From Prochlorococcus sp. AG-412-P08 (lineage in GTDB: Bacteria; Cyanobacteriota; Cyanobacteriia; PCC-6307; Cyanobiaceae), in contig QCLI01000002.1 of the NCBI GenBank assembly GCA_003214695.1, positions 68,226 through 132,225 on the forward strand: a DNA stretch of 64,000 nucleotides. The letters run 5' to 3'. Every line of letters starts with the position of its first letter. Positions within the stretch are counted from its first letter, which is position 1. This document shows positions 27,067 through 37,733 of the stretch, piece by piece. The position numbers and the translations under genes are program-made. Under the pieces are notes generated by a model. It was not told the DNA's origin. It saw only the letters and a program-made list of their open reading frames with translations, and ran no database searches.

Positions 27067-28086
27067 TTAATTGATATTTGTTGCGGCAAGAAGGTAGAGT
27101 AGAGCCATCCTAATTGGTATTCCATTTGAAACTTGTTCGTTTACTAAACAAATAGCATTATCTTCTAATAGCTCACTGCTCATTTCAATTCCTCTATTAA
27201 CAGGACCAGGATGCAATATAGGTATTTTTTTAGTGCACGATTCTAACTTCTGGTGAGTAATTCCATATTCATGATGATATAAATTTAAGTTTGAAATTAG
27301 ATTCTCACTCATTCTTTCTTTTTGAAGTCTTAATGCGATAAGTGCATCTGTATTCTTCAATGCCTCCATTAAGGATCTACAGATTGTAATTTTCCCACGT
27401 CTCTTAATTGGGTCCTCTTTTTGGCCAGATGGAGGTTTATCAGCAAATCTTGTGAACTCTTCAGGGAGTAGTGATTGGGGTCCGCAGAGAATTACGTTTG
27501 CGCCACAAGCAGTAAGGCTCCAAAGATTTGAACGAGCTACTCGAGAATGAAGAATATCTCCAACAATCGTGATTGTTTTTCCAAAAAGACTTTCAGGAGT
27601 ACTTTGTCCGTTCCCAAAGTAATTCGTCAGTGTAAATAAGTCGAGAAGTGCTTGGCTTGGGTGACTGTGAAGTCCATCACCACCATTGAGGATTGAAACT
27701 TTCTTATTTTTTTGATCTAAGTATCTTGCAAGTTGAGCAGGTACTCCAGTAGAGCTATGCCTTATGACAAGCACCTCTGCTCCCATCGCGACATAGGTCA
27801 TAACAGTGTCAAGAGGAGTCTCGCCTTTGCTTAAGGAGCTTGAGGACGGTGAAAAAGACTGCACGTCTGCAGATAGTCTTTTTGCTGCAAGTTCAAAGCT
27901 ACTTCGAGTTCTTGTGCTTGGTTCGAAAAATAAAGTTGCTATTAAACGTCCCTGCAATGCTGGTAATTTTCTTGCTCCTGCTTGAGGAAGTTTCTTAAAA
28001 CGATTAGCAAGTTGAAGAACCTCTTTATAGTCTTCTGCGGAGAAGGAGGATAAATCAATAATGTGTTTATGCTTCCAGTTGCTCAT
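27067..28086 (-). CDS. pyrB: aspartate carbamoyltransferase catalytic subunit
   Basis: This enzyme condenses carbamoyl phosphate and aspartate, the first committed step of pyrimidine synthesis. Motifs are [19 protein letters not shown] (carbamoyl-phosphate site), [25 protein letters not shown] and [14 protein letters not shown] use the ATG at 28086 ([15 protein letters not shown], about 339 aa). This start overlaps the mpg stop as ATGA, a coupling signature, whereas the track's extra 16 residues would lie inside mpg. No regulatory PyrI subunit is adjacent. Confidence 0.97.
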   Translation of the reverse strand: MSNWKHKHIIDLSSFSAEDYKEVLQLANRFKKLPQAGARKLPALQGRLIATLFFEPSTRTRSSFELAAKRLSADVQSFSPSSSSLSKGETPLDTVMTYVAMGAEVLVIRHSSTGVPAQLARYLDQKNKKVSILNGGDGLHSHPSQALLDLFTLTNYFGNGQSTPESLFGKTITIVGDILHSRVARSNLWSLTACGANVILCGPQSLLPEEFTRFADKPPSGQKEDPIKRRGKITICRSLMEALKNTDALIALRLQKERMSENLISNLNLYHHEYGITHQKLESCTKKIPILHPGPVNRGIEMSSELLEDNAICLVNEQVSNGIPIRMALLYLLAATNIN

Positions 28087-28649
28087 GGACCTTCTTCCAA
28101 TCTTGGTTCCCAGGATTCCAAAACTGATGGACAACGATCTCCTTTGGCTCGTTTGCTAACACTTCGACTGCTTTTCATGTACCATCGCCAGGGTAGATTT
28201 TTTGCTTTTGAAATCCCTATTCTTGTTGTTTGAATAAGTTGGTTCATATTTTTGGCTGATCGTCCTTTGCAGATCCATATACCATTCTCTTCAGAGATTA
28301 GTAAATTGTCATGACTTCTGTTCAATCCAAATCTATTTGCCAATAATCCTGGCCCTGCTGCAATTCGTGGTTGTTCATTTGGGATAGCTATTGCTCTAAG
28401 AAGGACACCATTAGCCCAACCTGATTTGTAAGTAACTATATTCACACAATGATATATACCATAAGTGAGATAAACATATAAACGGCCAGGGTCTCCAAAA
28501 AGAGTTTCGTTTCTTGTAGTTCTTTTTTGAAAGCCATGACAACCAGGCTCTGATTGACAATAGGCCTCAGTTTCAACAATGACACCCCAGAGAAGTTGTC
28601 GATTAGTTTTGCGCTTCATAAGTAGGCAACCTATTAAGTCAGGAGCCAC
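28083..28649 (-). CDS. 3-methyladenine DNA glycosylase (AAG/MPG family), start uncertain
   Basis: This 188-aa AAG-family glycosylase excises alkylated purines. Diagnostic segments are the catalytic [20 protein letters not shown] region, [21 protein letters not shown], and [12 protein letters not shown]. The listed start is GTG at 28649, giving [10 protein letters not shown]. The frame stays open upstream and encodes FFCKPAELV, which matches the family's usual N-terminus (bulky aromatic, then RPA-E-A-x-DLLG), with no ATG, GTG or TTG before the upstream stop near 28704. Either the protein is trimmed by about 10 residues, or an unusual start (for example ATA at 28700) is used. It overlaps pyrB by ATGA. 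Confidence 0.85.
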   Translation of the reverse strand: MAPDLIGCLLMKRKTNRQLLWGVIVETEAYCQSEPGCHGFQKRTTRNETLFGDPGRLYVYLTYGIYHCVNIVTYKSGWANGVLLRAIAIPNEQPRIAAGPGLLANRFGLNRSHDNLLISEENGIWICKGRSAKNMNQLIQTTRIGISKAKNLPWRWYMKSSRSVSKRAKGDRCPSVLESWEPRLEEGP

Positions 28650-28804
28650 TAATTCTGCTGGCTTGCAAAAAAAATCATTATGTAATGGTGAATGATCTAT
28701 TTTTTAATAAAGATAATGAATAAGTGAAATTACTTCTTTGAAAGCTATTTCTCAAACTATAAGTACTCCCTCTCACTAGATTCAATTAATAGTCAATTAA
28801 ATAA

Positions 28805-29605
28805 ATGAACAAGAAGCCTAAGACAATTCACCCATTTTTTGATGAGAATAATCCCACTATGAGATTAGATCTTTTTACTTGGCCAGAAGTAGATGAATAC
28901 TTGCGGCATTGTCAAGGGATTATTTTGCCCATTGGATCAACTGAGCAACATGGTCCAACTGGTGCAATAGGAACAGATGCATTAACTGCACAAGCTATAG
29001 CTCATGAGGTTAGCAAGAGAACTGGCGTACTTGTTACGCCTACTCAGCCATATGGCATGGCAGAACATCATCTTGGATTCGCAGGAACAATGAGTCTTAG
29101 GCCTGAAACACTACTTGAATTAGTTCATGATCTTTTGATATCTCTTTCTATGCATGGATTTGAAAAAATTTTCATTGTTAATGGGCATGGAGGGAATATT
29201 GCAACTATTAAGGCTGCATTTTCCAAGGCTTATCGGACCATCTCAACTATGGAATTTTCAAAATCTAAATCATTTCAATGTAAATTGGCCAATTGGTTTA
29301 TGACCCCAGAAGTATTCAAAGAGGCTTATTCGCTTTATGGCGACAAAGAGGGGCAGCATGCAACTCCTAGCGAGATTGCACTCACGTTGTATCTTGAACC
29401 AAGCTTGTTAAGCAAACAATGTGAGCTCCCGCCACCTTCTCCAGTTGGACCTATATATGATTATAAAGACTTTCGTCAACGATACTTTGATGGCAGAATG
29501 GGATCAGACCCATTTCTGGCTAATGCAAGAGATGGCAAAAAGTTTTTAGATAAAGCAGCATCGGCTTTATCTAAAAACTTATTAGACTTTCTTCAAGAAC
29601 CATGA
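28805..29605 (+). CDS. creatininase-family amidohydrolase
   Basis: This 266-aa member of the creatininase/MftE/ArfB-like metal-dependent amidase family has the metal ligands in [11 protein letters not shown] (E and H, about residues 42-51), GTDALTAQ (Asp) and [13 protein letters not shown] (about 125-137). Cyanobacterial members are uncharacterised; family activities include creatinine hydrolysis and formamide cleavage in flavin or deazaflavin routes, so substrate cannot be assigned. It overlaps gatC by 4 bases (ATGA), so the two are co-transcribed. Confidence 0.88.
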   Translation: MNKKPKTIHPFFDENNPTMRLDLFTWPEVDEYLRHCQGIILPIGSTEQHGPTGAIGTDALTAQAIAHEVSKRTGVLVTPTQPYGMAEHHLGFAGTMSLRPETLLELVHDLLISLSMHGFEKIFIVNGHGGNIATIKAAFSKAYRTISTMEFSKSKSFQCKLANWFMTPEVFKEAYSLYGDKEGQHATPSEIALTLYLEPSLLSKQCELPPPSPVGPIYDYKDFRQRYFDGRMGSDPFLANARDGKKFLDKAASALSKNLLDFLQEP

Positions 29606-29901
29606 CAAGAATCACTTCGGATGATGTACGCAAAGTTGCCAAGCTTTGTCGTTTGGAGATTCCTGAGGATGATATTGAAAAATATTCAAATCAACTTGAA
29701 GAAATTCTAGAATATATTGCTCAACTTGAGAGAGTTGATACCTTGAATGTACCTCCAACAACCAGAGCTGTTGAGGTTGTTAATGTATTTAGAGAGGACA
29801 CTATAGTCTCATCTAACTCTGATGTGCGCGATGAAATTTTAGACTTAGCTCCTCAAAGAGAAGGTGAATTTTTTAGAGTTCCAAAGATACTTTCAGAATA
29901 A
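29602..29901 (+). CDS. gatC: glutamyl-tRNA(Gln)/aspartyl-tRNA(Asn) amidotransferase subunit C
   Basis: This 99-aa subunit C of the GatCAB amidotransferase converts misacylated Glu-tRNA(Gln) to Gln-tRNA(Gln). Family pattern: [36 protein letters not shown], then [20 protein letters not shown] and FFRVPKIL at the C-terminus. The start overlaps the creatininase stop. gatA and gatB are not adjacent, which is common in cyanobacteria. It converges on crtR with 7 bases between stops. Confidence 0.95.
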   Translation: MTRITSDDVRKVAKLCRLEIPEDDIEKYSNQLEEILEYIAQLERVDTLNVPPTTRAVEVVNVFREDTIVSSNSDVRDEILDLAPQREGEFFRVPKILSE

Positions 29902-29908
29902 TTATAAA

Positions 29909-30940
29909 TTAACTCTTATCTGGAATTACTGCAGTCTTATGTAGAAGATTTATCCATCTCTTTCGCCATTTCTTAGTTGGCATTAGATTAGCTAATGGCC
30001 TCATTTTACTTCTACTCTTTTTGTGACTTCTTACTCCTAGGAGAATGTCATAAAGGAAGTTAAGACCATCTTTTTTTGTCTCAAATATGCCCATCCTTTG
30101 TGGTGAGCCTTTTTCATCAAGTAATGGTTTAGTGACTTCATAGGCTGGTTTATATTCAAACCAAGGAATAGAAGGCCATAAATGATGAACAAGGTGATAA
30201 TTTTGACCCATGATAAGTATATTCATTATTCGACTTGGATATACCCTTGCATTTTTCCACTTATTTCGAGCCATAAATGGCCGATGAGGTAAATAATCAA
30301 AGAATATTCCGAGCGTTACCCCTACCATTAATGCGGGCCCAAACCATAAATTGTATATGACATTCATAAAATTAAAATGTATTCCTGCCATTACAATTGT
30401 TATAAAAAAAGAGCGTTCAAGTCCCCATTGAATGAGTTCATATTTTCTCCATAATTTCCTCTGAAAAAAGAAATATTCATGATAAAAAAACCTAGGAGCA
30501 ATTAACCATACGGGGCCAAAGGTGCTGACTATATGATCGGGGTCATTTTTAGGATCATTTACATGTGAGTGATGTTGAAGGTGAACTCTGGTAAATACTG
30601 GGAAGCTAAAACCTAACAATATTGCTGCCCCATGCCCCATGGCTTGGTTCACCCACTTATTGGGATGTGCTGCTTTATGGCATGCATCGTGAATCACAGT
30701 GCCTTCCATATGTAGAGCAAGGAACGCAAGGCCCACTAGTATTGGAAGTGGCCAAATACCTTTGTACCACTGCCAGATTGCTAAGAAGGCTATTGCGTAA
30801 CCTCCAATAAATAAACCTACAGTTGGATTTAGTAACTCTGGTGGATCTAAGTATTCTTTAATACGTTTTTGCCAAAAAGCCGAAGATTGAAAATGGGAAG
30901 ATTGATCTTTCGTTGACATCGGTTTTATTGTTTTTTTCAT
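29909..30940 (-). CDS. crtR: beta-carotene hydroxylase (membrane di-iron, CrtR type)
   Basis: This 343-aa integral membrane di-iron hydroxylase of the fatty-acid-desaturase superfamily adds the 3-hydroxyls that make zeaxanthin, a major Prochlorococcus photoprotective pigment. The histidine boxes are visible in order: HDACHKAAHP (about residue 84), HLQHHSHVNDPKNDPDH (about 120) and YHLVHHLWPSIPWFEY (about 254). Three or four hydrophobic stretches lie between them. The N- and C-terminal extensions are hydrophilic. Minus-strand transcription starts in the spacer shared with tRNA-Leu. Confidence 0.9.
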   Translation of the reverse strand: MKKTIKPMSTKDQSSHFQSSAFWQKRIKEYLDPPELLNPTVGLFIGGYAIAFLAIWQWYKGIWPLPILVGLAFLALHMEGTVIHDACHKAAHPNKWVNQAMGHGAAILLGFSFPVFTRVHLQHHSHVNDPKNDPDHIVSTFGPVWLIAPRFFYHEYFFFQRKLWRKYELIQWGLERSFFITIVMAGIHFNFMNVIYNLWFGPALMVGVTLGIFFDYLPHRPFMARNKWKNARVYPSRIMNILIMGQNYHLVHHLWPSIPWFEYKPAYEVTKPLLDEKGSPQRMGIFETKKDGLNFLYDILLGVRSHKKSRSKMRPLANLMPTKKWRKRWINLLHKTAVIPDKS

Positions 30941-30996
30941 GGAGCTTTTGAATTACAACATAGAAACAAACACATGCCTATTTACACATTAAATGA

Positions 30997-31078
30997 TGCC
31001 CACCGGGAGACTTGAACTCCCACGACCGAAGTCACTGGTACCTAAAACCAGCGCGTCTACCAATTCCGCCAGATGGGC
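30997..31078 (-). tRNA. tRNA-Leu (anticodon UAG)
   Basis: On the minus strand the acceptor arm GCCCATC pairs with GGTGGGC. The anticodon arm CTGGT-TTTAGGT-ACCAG gives anticodon TAG, which reads CUN/CUA leucine codons. The T-arm GTTCAAGTC is present. The class II variable arm region GTGACTTCGGTCGT forms a short stem, typical of tRNA-Leu. CCA is not encoded. Confidence 0.96.
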
Positions 31079-31336
31079 CAATGGATGTTAAGAACCCTTA
31101 GCCTTGTTTACTATAGCGGCTAATATGCCACTTTTTTTAAGCTGGTCGATCATTATCTATAGATTCACAAAGATCTTTTAAGATTGACTTTATCTAACTT
31201 TGACATCAGAAAAATTTGCGGACTACTGCAAGGAAGGTATTTGATTTAGGTAGTTAATAATCTCGTTTCATTCTAAAAATGAGCTTATTGAGCAACCTAG
31301 GACAAAATAGGTATATGAATAGTTATTTTTGAAATT

Positions 31337-31885
31337 ATGTTTGCATTGGTGATTGGATATCTTGCAATTTCTTTAGGATGTTTAATTTTACTGGTTTCCC
31401 TCTTTCTTACTGAGTTAAGTCGACCTAGAGATGCACTTTGGTCAGCAATAATGATGCTTTTAGGCTTAGTGCTGGTAAATAGTTATGAAAGCCTTAATGG
31501 CACACCAATGCTTGCAGTCTTATTTAGCTCTCTAATTATTTCGAGACTTCTTGTAGAGATCTCTCAGTATAGATGGCAGCAACTTGGTGAAGAAGAGAAA
31601 GCCTCCTTGAAGACTTTGAATCGTTGGAAAGATAGTATAAAACAGGTTTTCTTAGCTTCAAAAAAACTCGGCTCTATATTTTTAGAGGTGTTTAAACTGT
31701 TTAAGCCTAAGTCCAAGCCAAGTGAAATCGGGAAAAAGTGGGTTAGGCCAGAAATTCATGATGAAAAAAAATCTTCAGAAGGCAATATCAGATCCTCTGA
31801 TGAGGTTAGCATTGAAGAAAATACTTTAGTCTCCGATCAGATTCCAGCACTAAAATCGGGGAATAAATCTTCCGACATTTCATAA
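31337..31885 (+). CDS. ycf66: Ycf66-family membrane protein
   Basis: This 182-aa protein has three closely spaced N-terminal hydrophobic helices (residues about 3-25, 35-50 and 57-75; FALVIGYLAISLGCLILLVS, SAIMMLLGLVLVN, and MLAVLFSSLIISRLLVE). The SRPRDALWS connector is typical of the Ycf66 N-terminal domain. A hydrophilic, low-complexity C-terminus follows. Function is unknown; the family is shared with plastids of mosses and some algae. It lies 22 bases upstream of ileS on the same strand. Confidence 0.82.
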   Translation: MFALVIGYLAISLGCLILLVSLFLTELSRPRDALWSAIMMLLGLVLVNSYESLNGTPMLAVLFSSLIISRLLVEISQYRWQQLGEEEKASLKTLNRWKDSIKQVFLASKKLGSIFLEVFKLFKPKSKPSEIGKKWVRPEIHDEKKSSEGNIRSSDEVSIEENTLVSDQIPALKSGNKSSDIS

Positions 31886-31907
31886 TCTTCTTTAATCAAT
31901 CATCATT

Positions 31908-34817
31908 GTGAATAACGAGAAAAAAAAGGATGCTATCAACCATCCTTCCTACAAAGAAACTTTAAACCTTTTAAAGACAAATTTTTCTATGCGGGCAAAT
32001 TCAATTGTTCGTGAACCTGAGCTGCAAAAATTTTGGGAGATGGAAGGTATTGATTTCTCTCTTGGTTTAGAAAATAAAGGAAAAATCTTTACTTTGCATG
32101 ATGGTCCCCCATACGCAAATGGAGCTCTTCATATGGGTCATGCTCTTAATAAGGTTCTGAAAGACATAATAAATAAATATCAGATAATGAAGGGCCGTAA
32201 GGTCAGGTTTGTTCCTGGATGGGATTGTCATGGATTACCGATTGAATTAAAAGTCCTGCAGACCCTCGGTAGAAAAGAGAGAGAGGAATTGACTCCCATA
32301 AAGTTGAGAAAGAAGGCGGCTGCGTATGCTCATAAACAAATAGCAAGTCAGAAAAATGGTTTTCGTAGATGGGGAGTCTGGGCTGATTGGGAAAACCCTT
32401 ACCTCACGCTTCAAAAAGAATATGAAGCTGCTCAGATTAGATTATTTGGTGAAATGGCTCTTAAGGGATATATCTATCGTGGCTTGAAGCCAGTTCATTG
32501 GAGCCCTAGTTCTAGAACAGCTTTAGCAGAAGCAGAGTTGGAATATCCAGAGGGCCATACAAGCCAAAGTATTTATGTGTCATTCTCTGTTGTTCAAATT
32601 CCGAGCCAATTGAATGAATTACTTAGTCAACAAGGCTTGCATTTACCGCTTAATGAAAAGGAATTAAGTGTCAAACTTAAAGTTGCAGTTTGGACAACAA
32701 CTCCTTGGACTTTGCCTGCAAATGCTGCTGTCGCAATTAATGAAAATGTCGAATATGTTTTTGCTAGAGGCCAAGATAATCAATTTATTATTTTAGCGGC
32801 AGATCTGTTAGAAGAAGTAAATGGAGAGATTGGTTCCTCCTATGAAAAAGTAGCAGTTATAAAAGGTCGTCTGCTTGATGGAGCATTATATAAGCATCCT
32901 TTGTTTGACAGAGTTTGTCCTTTTGTTATAGGTGGAAGTTATATTACTACTCAATCAGGTACAGGAATAGTTCATACAGCTCCTGGGCATGGTATTGATG
33001 ATTTTAATACGGGAATTAAATATGACTTACCTGTCATTTGCCCTGTCGATGAGAAGGGTATATTCACTTCTGATGCAGGTCGATTTCAAGGCTTAAATGT
33101 TTTGAAAGATGCTAATAATGTGATAATTAAAGATCTAAGAGAGTCAGGCAATATGTTGAAAGAAAAACCATATATTCATAAATATCCGTATGACTGGAGA
33201 ACGAAGAAAGAAACTATTTTCCGCGCAACTGAACAATGGTTTGCTTCTGTACAAGGTTTCCGAAGTGATGCCTTAGATGCAATTAATGAAGTGGAATGGC
33301 TTCCTTCATCAGGCAAGAAACGTATCAAAAGTATGGTTTCTGATAGAGGAGATTGGTGTATTTCTAGGCAACGTACTTGGGGAGTCCCGATTCCAGTGTT
33401 TTATTCAAAGGAAGGTGATGAAGTGCTTCTTAATGAGACCACGGTTAGTCATATTCAGGATTTGATTAAGAAGAATGGATCTGATGTTTGGTGGGAATTA
33501 GATGAATCTGATCTTTTGCCTAGTTCTTATTCCTCAGAAGCACATAAATGGAAAAAGGGTACAGATACTATGGATGTGTGGTTTGATTCTGGGTCTAGCT
33601 GGGCAGCAGTTACTTCTAGGAATAATGATATGAATTATCCAGCTGATCTTTATCTAGAAGGTTCAGATCAACATCGAGGTTGGTTTCAGTCTTCATTACT
33701 TACTTCAGTCGCAGCATCTGGCCATTCTCCATACCTAAAAGTTCTCACTCATGGATTTGCCTTAGATGAAAATGGGCGAAAGATGAGTAAGTCTTTAGGT
33801 AATATTATTGATCCTTCCGTAATTATTAATGGTGGAAATAATAAGAAACTAGAACCTGCTTTAGGTGCAGATGTTTTGAGATTGTGGGTAAGTTCCGTTG
33901 ATTATTCAGTCGATGTACCAATTGGATCTAATATTTTGCGTCAGTTATCTGATGTGTATAGAAAAGTAAGAAATACTGCCAGGTATTTATTAGGCAACCT
34001 TCATGATTTTGACCCTTCTCAGAACTCTTTTCAAATTCAAGACTTATCTATTTTAGATCGATGGATGCTTAATAGAACCGCTGAAATTATTGATGAGGTC
34101 TCAATTGCATATGAAAATTATGAGTTTTCCAAATTCTTTCAGTTATTGCAAAGTTTTTGTGTAGTTGATTTATCTAACTTCTATCTAGATATAGCTAAAG
34201 ACCGTTTGTATGTAAGTGCCCCTTCTGATAATCGGCGACGTTCATGTCAGTATGTCTTATCTTTGATTGTGGAAAGCCTATCTGGGATTATAGCCCCTGT
34301 GTTATGCCATATGGCAGAAGATATATGGCATAACATTCCTTATAAATTGAAGGAAAAATCAGTGTTCCAAAGAGGTTTTCCAAAGACTTCTGCATTATGG
34401 AAAGATAACTCTCTAAATGACGTAGTTAGCCAATTGCAAGAATTAAGAGCATCAGTTAACAAAGCCTTAGAAGATTGCAGAATGAGACAAGAGCTAGGCT
34501 CCTCTCTTGAGGCATCAGTAAGAATTCAACCGAGTAGTGACTCTTTAAAGGATGCATTGAGTTACATGGAAAAAAATGGCAACCCAGAAGTAGACAGATT
34601 GTTTGATTGGTTAATTGTTTCTAAGGTCCAAATTGGTGGGGAGCCATGGGCAGAGGTCTTATTTAGTGAAGAGGATAGTATGGGGATTATTGAGGTCTCT
34701 AAAGCAAGAGGATTAAAGTGTGACAGATGTTGGCATTATGAAGTTGATATAGGTGATAACTCAACTCACAAATCTTTATGTAGTAGGTGTATTAATACAT
34801 TAGGACGTTTGCTTTAG
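31908..34817 (+). CDS. ileS: isoleucyl-tRNA synthetase
   Basis: This 969-aa class I synthetase has HIGH in [18 protein letters not shown] (about residue 64), an editing domain in the first third ([17 protein letters not shown]), the KMSKS loop [10 protein letters not shown] (about 622), and an anticodon-binding domain. The C-terminal zinc finger is [13 protein letters not shown]...CSRC. It starts with GTG at 31908 ([14 protein letters not shown]). Length and domain order are normal, bacterial type. It is probably co-transcribed with the ycf66-like gene. Confidence 0.98.
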   Translation: MNNEKKKDAINHPSYKETLNLLKTNFSMRANSIVREPELQKFWEMEGIDFSLGLENKGKIFTLHDGPPYANGALHMGHALNKVLKDIINKYQIMKGRKVRFVPGWDCHGLPIELKVLQTLGRKEREELTPIKLRKKAAAYAHKQIASQKNGFRRWGVWADWENPYLTLQKEYEAAQIRLFGEMALKGYIYRGLKPVHWSPSSRTALAEAELEYPEGHTSQSIYVSFSVVQIPSQLNELLSQQGLHLPLNEKELSVKLKVAVWTTTPWTLPANAAVAINENVEYVFARGQDNQFIILAADLLEEVNGEIGSSYEKVAVIKGRLLDGALYKHPLFDRVCPFVIGGSYITTQSGTGIVHTAPGHGIDDFNTGIKYDLPVICPVDEKGIFTSDAGRFQGLNVLKDANNVIIKDLRESGNMLKEKPYIHKYPYDWRTKKETIFRATEQWFASVQGFRSDALDAINEVEWLPSSGKKRIKSMVSDRGDWCISRQRTWGVPIPVFYSKEGDEVLLNETTVSHIQDLIKKNGSDVWWELDESDLLPSSYSSEAHKWKKGTDTMDVWFDSGSSWAAVTSRNNDMNYPADLYLEGSDQHRGWFQSSLLTSVAASGHSPYLKVLTHGFALDENGRKMSKSLGNIIDPSVIINGGNNKKLEPALGADVLRLWVSSVDYSVDVPIGSNILRQLSDVYRKVRNTARYLLGNLHDFDPSQNSFQIQDLSILDRWMLNRTAEIIDEVSIAYENYEFSKFFQLLQSFCVVDLSNFYLDIAKDRLYVSAPSDNRRRSCQYVLSLIVESLSGIIAPVLCHMAEDIWHNIPYKLKEKSVFQRGFPKTSALWKDNSLNDVVSQLQELRASVNKALEDCRMRQELGSSLEASVRIQPSSDSLKDALSYMEKNGNPEVDRLFDWLIVSKVQIGGEPWAEVLFSEEDSMGIIEVSKARGLKCDRCWHYEVDIGDNSTHKSLCSRCINTLGRLL

Positions 34818-34880
34818 GCTCTTTATAGTTAAACAAGCAATAGACTTAGTCAGTTTTTATATATAACAACTTATAAAAAA

Positions 34881-35492
34881 TTAAAAGTCTCCAGCAATTC
34901 GCCCTTTTTTTGGAAACCTTATAATTAACCATTGTATTAATCCAACAATATAAATAATTAATCCCAGATAACCAACAAAAGCGGATAATGTCTCTGTCCA
35001 GCTAGCTCCAAAGAGAAAATTAAATGTACTTTTTATTACTTGATTAAGCCCTGATGGTGCTTCTCTCCAGAACGGACATTGAGAGCTTTCTATTTGATTG
35101 AGACAATTTAAGCTTTTGAACGTGAGTGATGCATACAAGCAGCTATAACCACTTAATGCCCATCTCCATGCCTTTAATACAAAAGGTAATGCTTTCCTGG
35201 AAGACAACTCTCTTAGCTCTTCATTAAGGTCTATCCAAAACCACAGGCATGTAGTCATCAAAATTGGCGATAGAAAGGAGGTTAAATAACCTATAGAGCT
35301 ATTCCCTGTTAAAAGAAGCATGCTAATAAGCATTAGACTTGCAACTTTCCAATAGATTGATAAGAGACGAATTATTGAGGGCTCATTTTTTATTGTTGAC
35401 CAAATAAAGAGTACTAATGGAATCCCAAAAGCAAAAGTGGCACCAAGCCTATAGCTGAGCCACACAAGTGAGCGGTATGAAATCTCTGACAC
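34881..35492 (-). CDS. DUF3177-like integral membrane protein
   Basis: This 203-aa polytopic protein has about five hydrophobic segments: near residues 15-32 (LGATFAFGIPLVLFIW), 48-62, 68-86 (SFLSPILMTTCLWFWIDL), 108-118, and 165-190 (SAFVGYLGLIIYIVGLIQWL). A loop carries NCLNQIESSQCPFWREAPSG. The pattern resembles the cyanobacteria-specific DUF3177 family of unknown function; the label is from memory. It is convergent with ileS and divergent from trmB. Confidence 0.72.
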   Translation of the reverse strand: MSEISYRSLVWLSYRLGATFAFGIPLVLFIWSTIKNEPSIIRLLSIYWKVASLMLISMLLLTGNSSIGYLTSFLSPILMTTCLWFWIDLNEELRELSSRKALPFVLKAWRWALSGYSCLYASLTFKSLNCLNQIESSQCPFWREAPSGLNQVIKSTFNFLFGASWTETLSAFVGYLGLIIYIVGLIQWLIIRFPKKGRIAGDF

Positions 35493-35576
35493 GTAGAAAG
35501 TTTTAACTTATTTATTATCAACCTATAAGTCCCTTAAGTAGGCTAACGCTAGGAAATTAGTAAAAACTTCTCAATA

Positions 35577-36218
35577 GTGCGACAACACGTTAATCCATTA
35601 AGCCATTTTTTTCAGCTAGAAAAAGATCTTCCTGAGATTCCTGAATTATTTGAAAATATTGATTTGCCTATACATCTTGATATTGGCTGTGGGAGAGGGC
35701 ATTTTCTTCTTGAAATGGCTGCCTCAAATAGTCAATGGAATTTTCTTGGCCTTGAGATTAGAGAATCTTTGGTGGTGGGAGCTGAGAAAGACAGAGTTGA
35801 ATTAGGTTTAAATAATGTAAGTTTTTTATTTTGCAATGCAAATGTAAGTTTAAAGAATTGGTTGCGAAATTTTGCTAACAACAAGGTTAAAAGAGTATCT
35901 ATACAATTTCCTGATCCTTGGTTTAAACAAAGGCATAGGAAACGAAGAGTCCTAACTCCTTCTTTTTTATTTTTATTGGCTGCAAATTTAGACACTGGAT
36001 CGGAATTATTTATTCAGAGCGATGTGCAGAGTATTATGGATGAAATGACTAGTTTGATTGATCTTAGTAAATACTTTAATAGTAAATTTCCTGATAGTAA
36101 ATTATCTACAATTTCAAATCCATTTTCTATACTTACAGAAAGAGAAAAGTATGTAAAAAGCAAAGGCTTAAAGGTTTACCGACAGCTTTATTATAGAAAT
36201 AATAATGATATTAAATAA
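35577..36218 (+). CDS. trmB: tRNA (guanine-N7-)-methyltransferase
   Basis: This 213-aa SAM-dependent enzyme methylates G46 of tRNAs. The SAM motif I is [15 protein letters not shown] (about residues 33-47). The TrmB-specific motif [20 protein letters not shown] (about 108-127) contains the catalytic aspartate and RNA-binding basics. The start is GTG at 35577 ([13 protein letters not shown]), matching the family N-terminus. It is convergent with glmM, 26 bases apart. Confidence 0.95.
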   Translation: MRQHVNPLSHFFQLEKDLPEIPELFENIDLPIHLDIGCGRGHFLLEMAASNSQWNFLGLEIRESLVVGAEKDRVELGLNNVSFLFCNANVSLKNWLRNFANNKVKRVSIQFPDPWFKQRHRKRRVLTPSFLFLLAANLDTGSELFIQSDVQSIMDEMTSLIDLSKYFNSKFPDSKLSTISNPFSILTEREKYVKSKGLKVYRQLYYRNNNDIK

Positions 36219-36244
36219 TTACAGGCTTAACTTTATTTTAGTAA

Positions 36245-37612
36245 TTAATTGAATTCCTCTGATGCAATTTTTGAAATTGTTGATGACCAAAATTCTACTA
36301 TTGATTCATCACTTGACTCAACCATTACTCTAAGTAATGCTTCAGTTCCACTCTTTCTTATAAATATTCTACCTTCTTCACCCATTTCTAATTCGGCCTT
36401 CTTAACAGATGTTTGAAATCTTCTTGACTGGCTTAAATAGTCTTTGTTAATTTTTGGATTTATAGGAACATTTATTAGCTTTTGAGGGTAAGGCTTGAAA
36501 CTTTGATCCACTAATCCTTCAAGCTTTACTCCTTTTTTCTTGCATATGTTAGAAATCTGTAGAGCAGTCAAAAAACCATCACCAGACAATCCATTTATTC
36601 TTGACAAAATATGACCAGACTGCTCTCCGCCTAAAGCCGCTTGTTTTTCTACCATTACTTTGTGCACATTTTGATCACCAACTGGAGTTCTTTCTAGAAC
36701 TCCACCTTGAGTAATCCATGCTTTTTCAAAGCCTAGATTCGACATAACAGTTGAGACAAGTCTTTGGTCTGGCAGCGCGTTTTTTTCTTTTAGAGCCGAT
36801 CCCCATAAATAAAGAATATTGTCTCCATCAACAACACGTCCTCTTCCGTCTATTGCAATCATCCGATCTGCATCACCATCAAATGCGAACCCCATCTCAG
36901 ATTTTGTTTCTAAGACTGCTCTCTGAATCTCTGCAAGGTGAGTAGAGCCACAGTTGACATTTATTTTGTTTCCATTTGCTTTTGCGTTGAGAGTTGTGAC
37001 CTTAGCTCCCAGAGCCTGGAACAAACTTTCTCCACATGCAGTCGCAGAACCCCAGCATAAATCTAGAACAATAGGCGTGCCTTGGAAATCTTCGCTGTCA
37101 ATCGTTTGAATTAGGCTTTCTTCATATTCTTTGAGAAGGTCATGGCGACAAATGCAATTATTTCTGGTATTGGAAATAATTCGTGATTTCTCTTGCAAAC
37201 CCTTATCAATAATTCTTTTCTTTTTTGAAGAAAGCTTATCTCCATTGAAGTCAAATATTTTTATCCCATTATCTTCTGGTGGATTATGACTTGCAGAGAC
37301 CATGAAGCCTCCAGCGGCATCATATTTCTTGATTAAAAGAGGTACGGCAGGGGTCGGACATAGTCCTAATAACCAAACTTCTCTGCCAGAGGCCATTAAT
37401 CCATTAGCTAATCCATTGACAATTTTTGGACTACTTAAGCGTGAATCTTGTCCTATTAGAATTGGCTTCTTTTTAGGAAGAACTTTGTCAGAGAAAAACC
37501 CGAGTTTGTGAAGAAGTTCAGCTGTAAAAAGTGTTTCAGCTTTTCCACGAATACCGTCTGTACCAAAAAAAACTATATTTTCTTGTGGCTCTGTTTCACT
37601 AACAAGGTCCAT
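36245..37612 (-). CDS. glmM: phosphoglucosamine mutase
   Basis: This 455-aa enzyme converts glucosamine-6-phosphate to glucosamine-1-phosphate for peptidoglycan and LPS precursors. Features: N-terminal FFGTDGIRGKAE, catalytic phosphoserine loop GGFMVSASHNPPEDNGIKIF (about 94-113), metal loop AFDGDADRMIAIDG (about 240), sugar-specificity EQSGHI and C-terminal phosphate-binding IRKSGTEALLRVMVE. Length is standard. It is divergent from the TxlA-like gene with a 121-base spacer. Confidence 0.96.
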   Translation of the reverse strand: MDLVSETEPQENIVFFGTDGIRGKAETLFTAELLHKLGFFSDKVLPKKKPILIGQDSRLSSPKIVNGLANGLMASGREVWLLGLCPTPAVPLLIKKYDAAGGFMVSASHNPPEDNGIKIFDFNGDKLSSKKKRIIDKGLQEKSRIISNTRNNCICRHDLLKEYEESLIQTIDSEDFQGTPIVLDLCWGSATACGESLFQALGAKVTTLNAKANGNKINVNCGSTHLAEIQRAVLETKSEMGFAFDGDADRMIAIDGRGRVVDGDNILYLWGSALKEKNALPDQRLVSTVMSNLGFEKAWITQGGVLERTPVGDQNVHKVMVEKQAALGGEQSGHILSRINGLSGDGFLTALQISNICKKKGVKLEGLVDQSFKPYPQKLINVPINPKINKDYLSQSRRFQTSVKKAELEMGEEGRIFIRKSGTEALLRVMVESSDESIVEFWSSTISKIASEEFN

Positions 37613-37733
37613 TGACTGGATGTTTTGAAGTTAAAAGGAAGATTTTATTCTATTCAAACATTAGCTTAAATAGAAACAATCTACACGCAGATCATTATAA
37701 AAATGGCAAAGTAGTGGTAACTAAATTAGTTAA

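Noticed and set aside
30997-31078. tRNA-Leu as an attachment site for an integrated element
   Set aside because: No integrase, direct repeat of the tRNA 3' end or composition shift on either side; flanking genes are core cyanobacterial genes.
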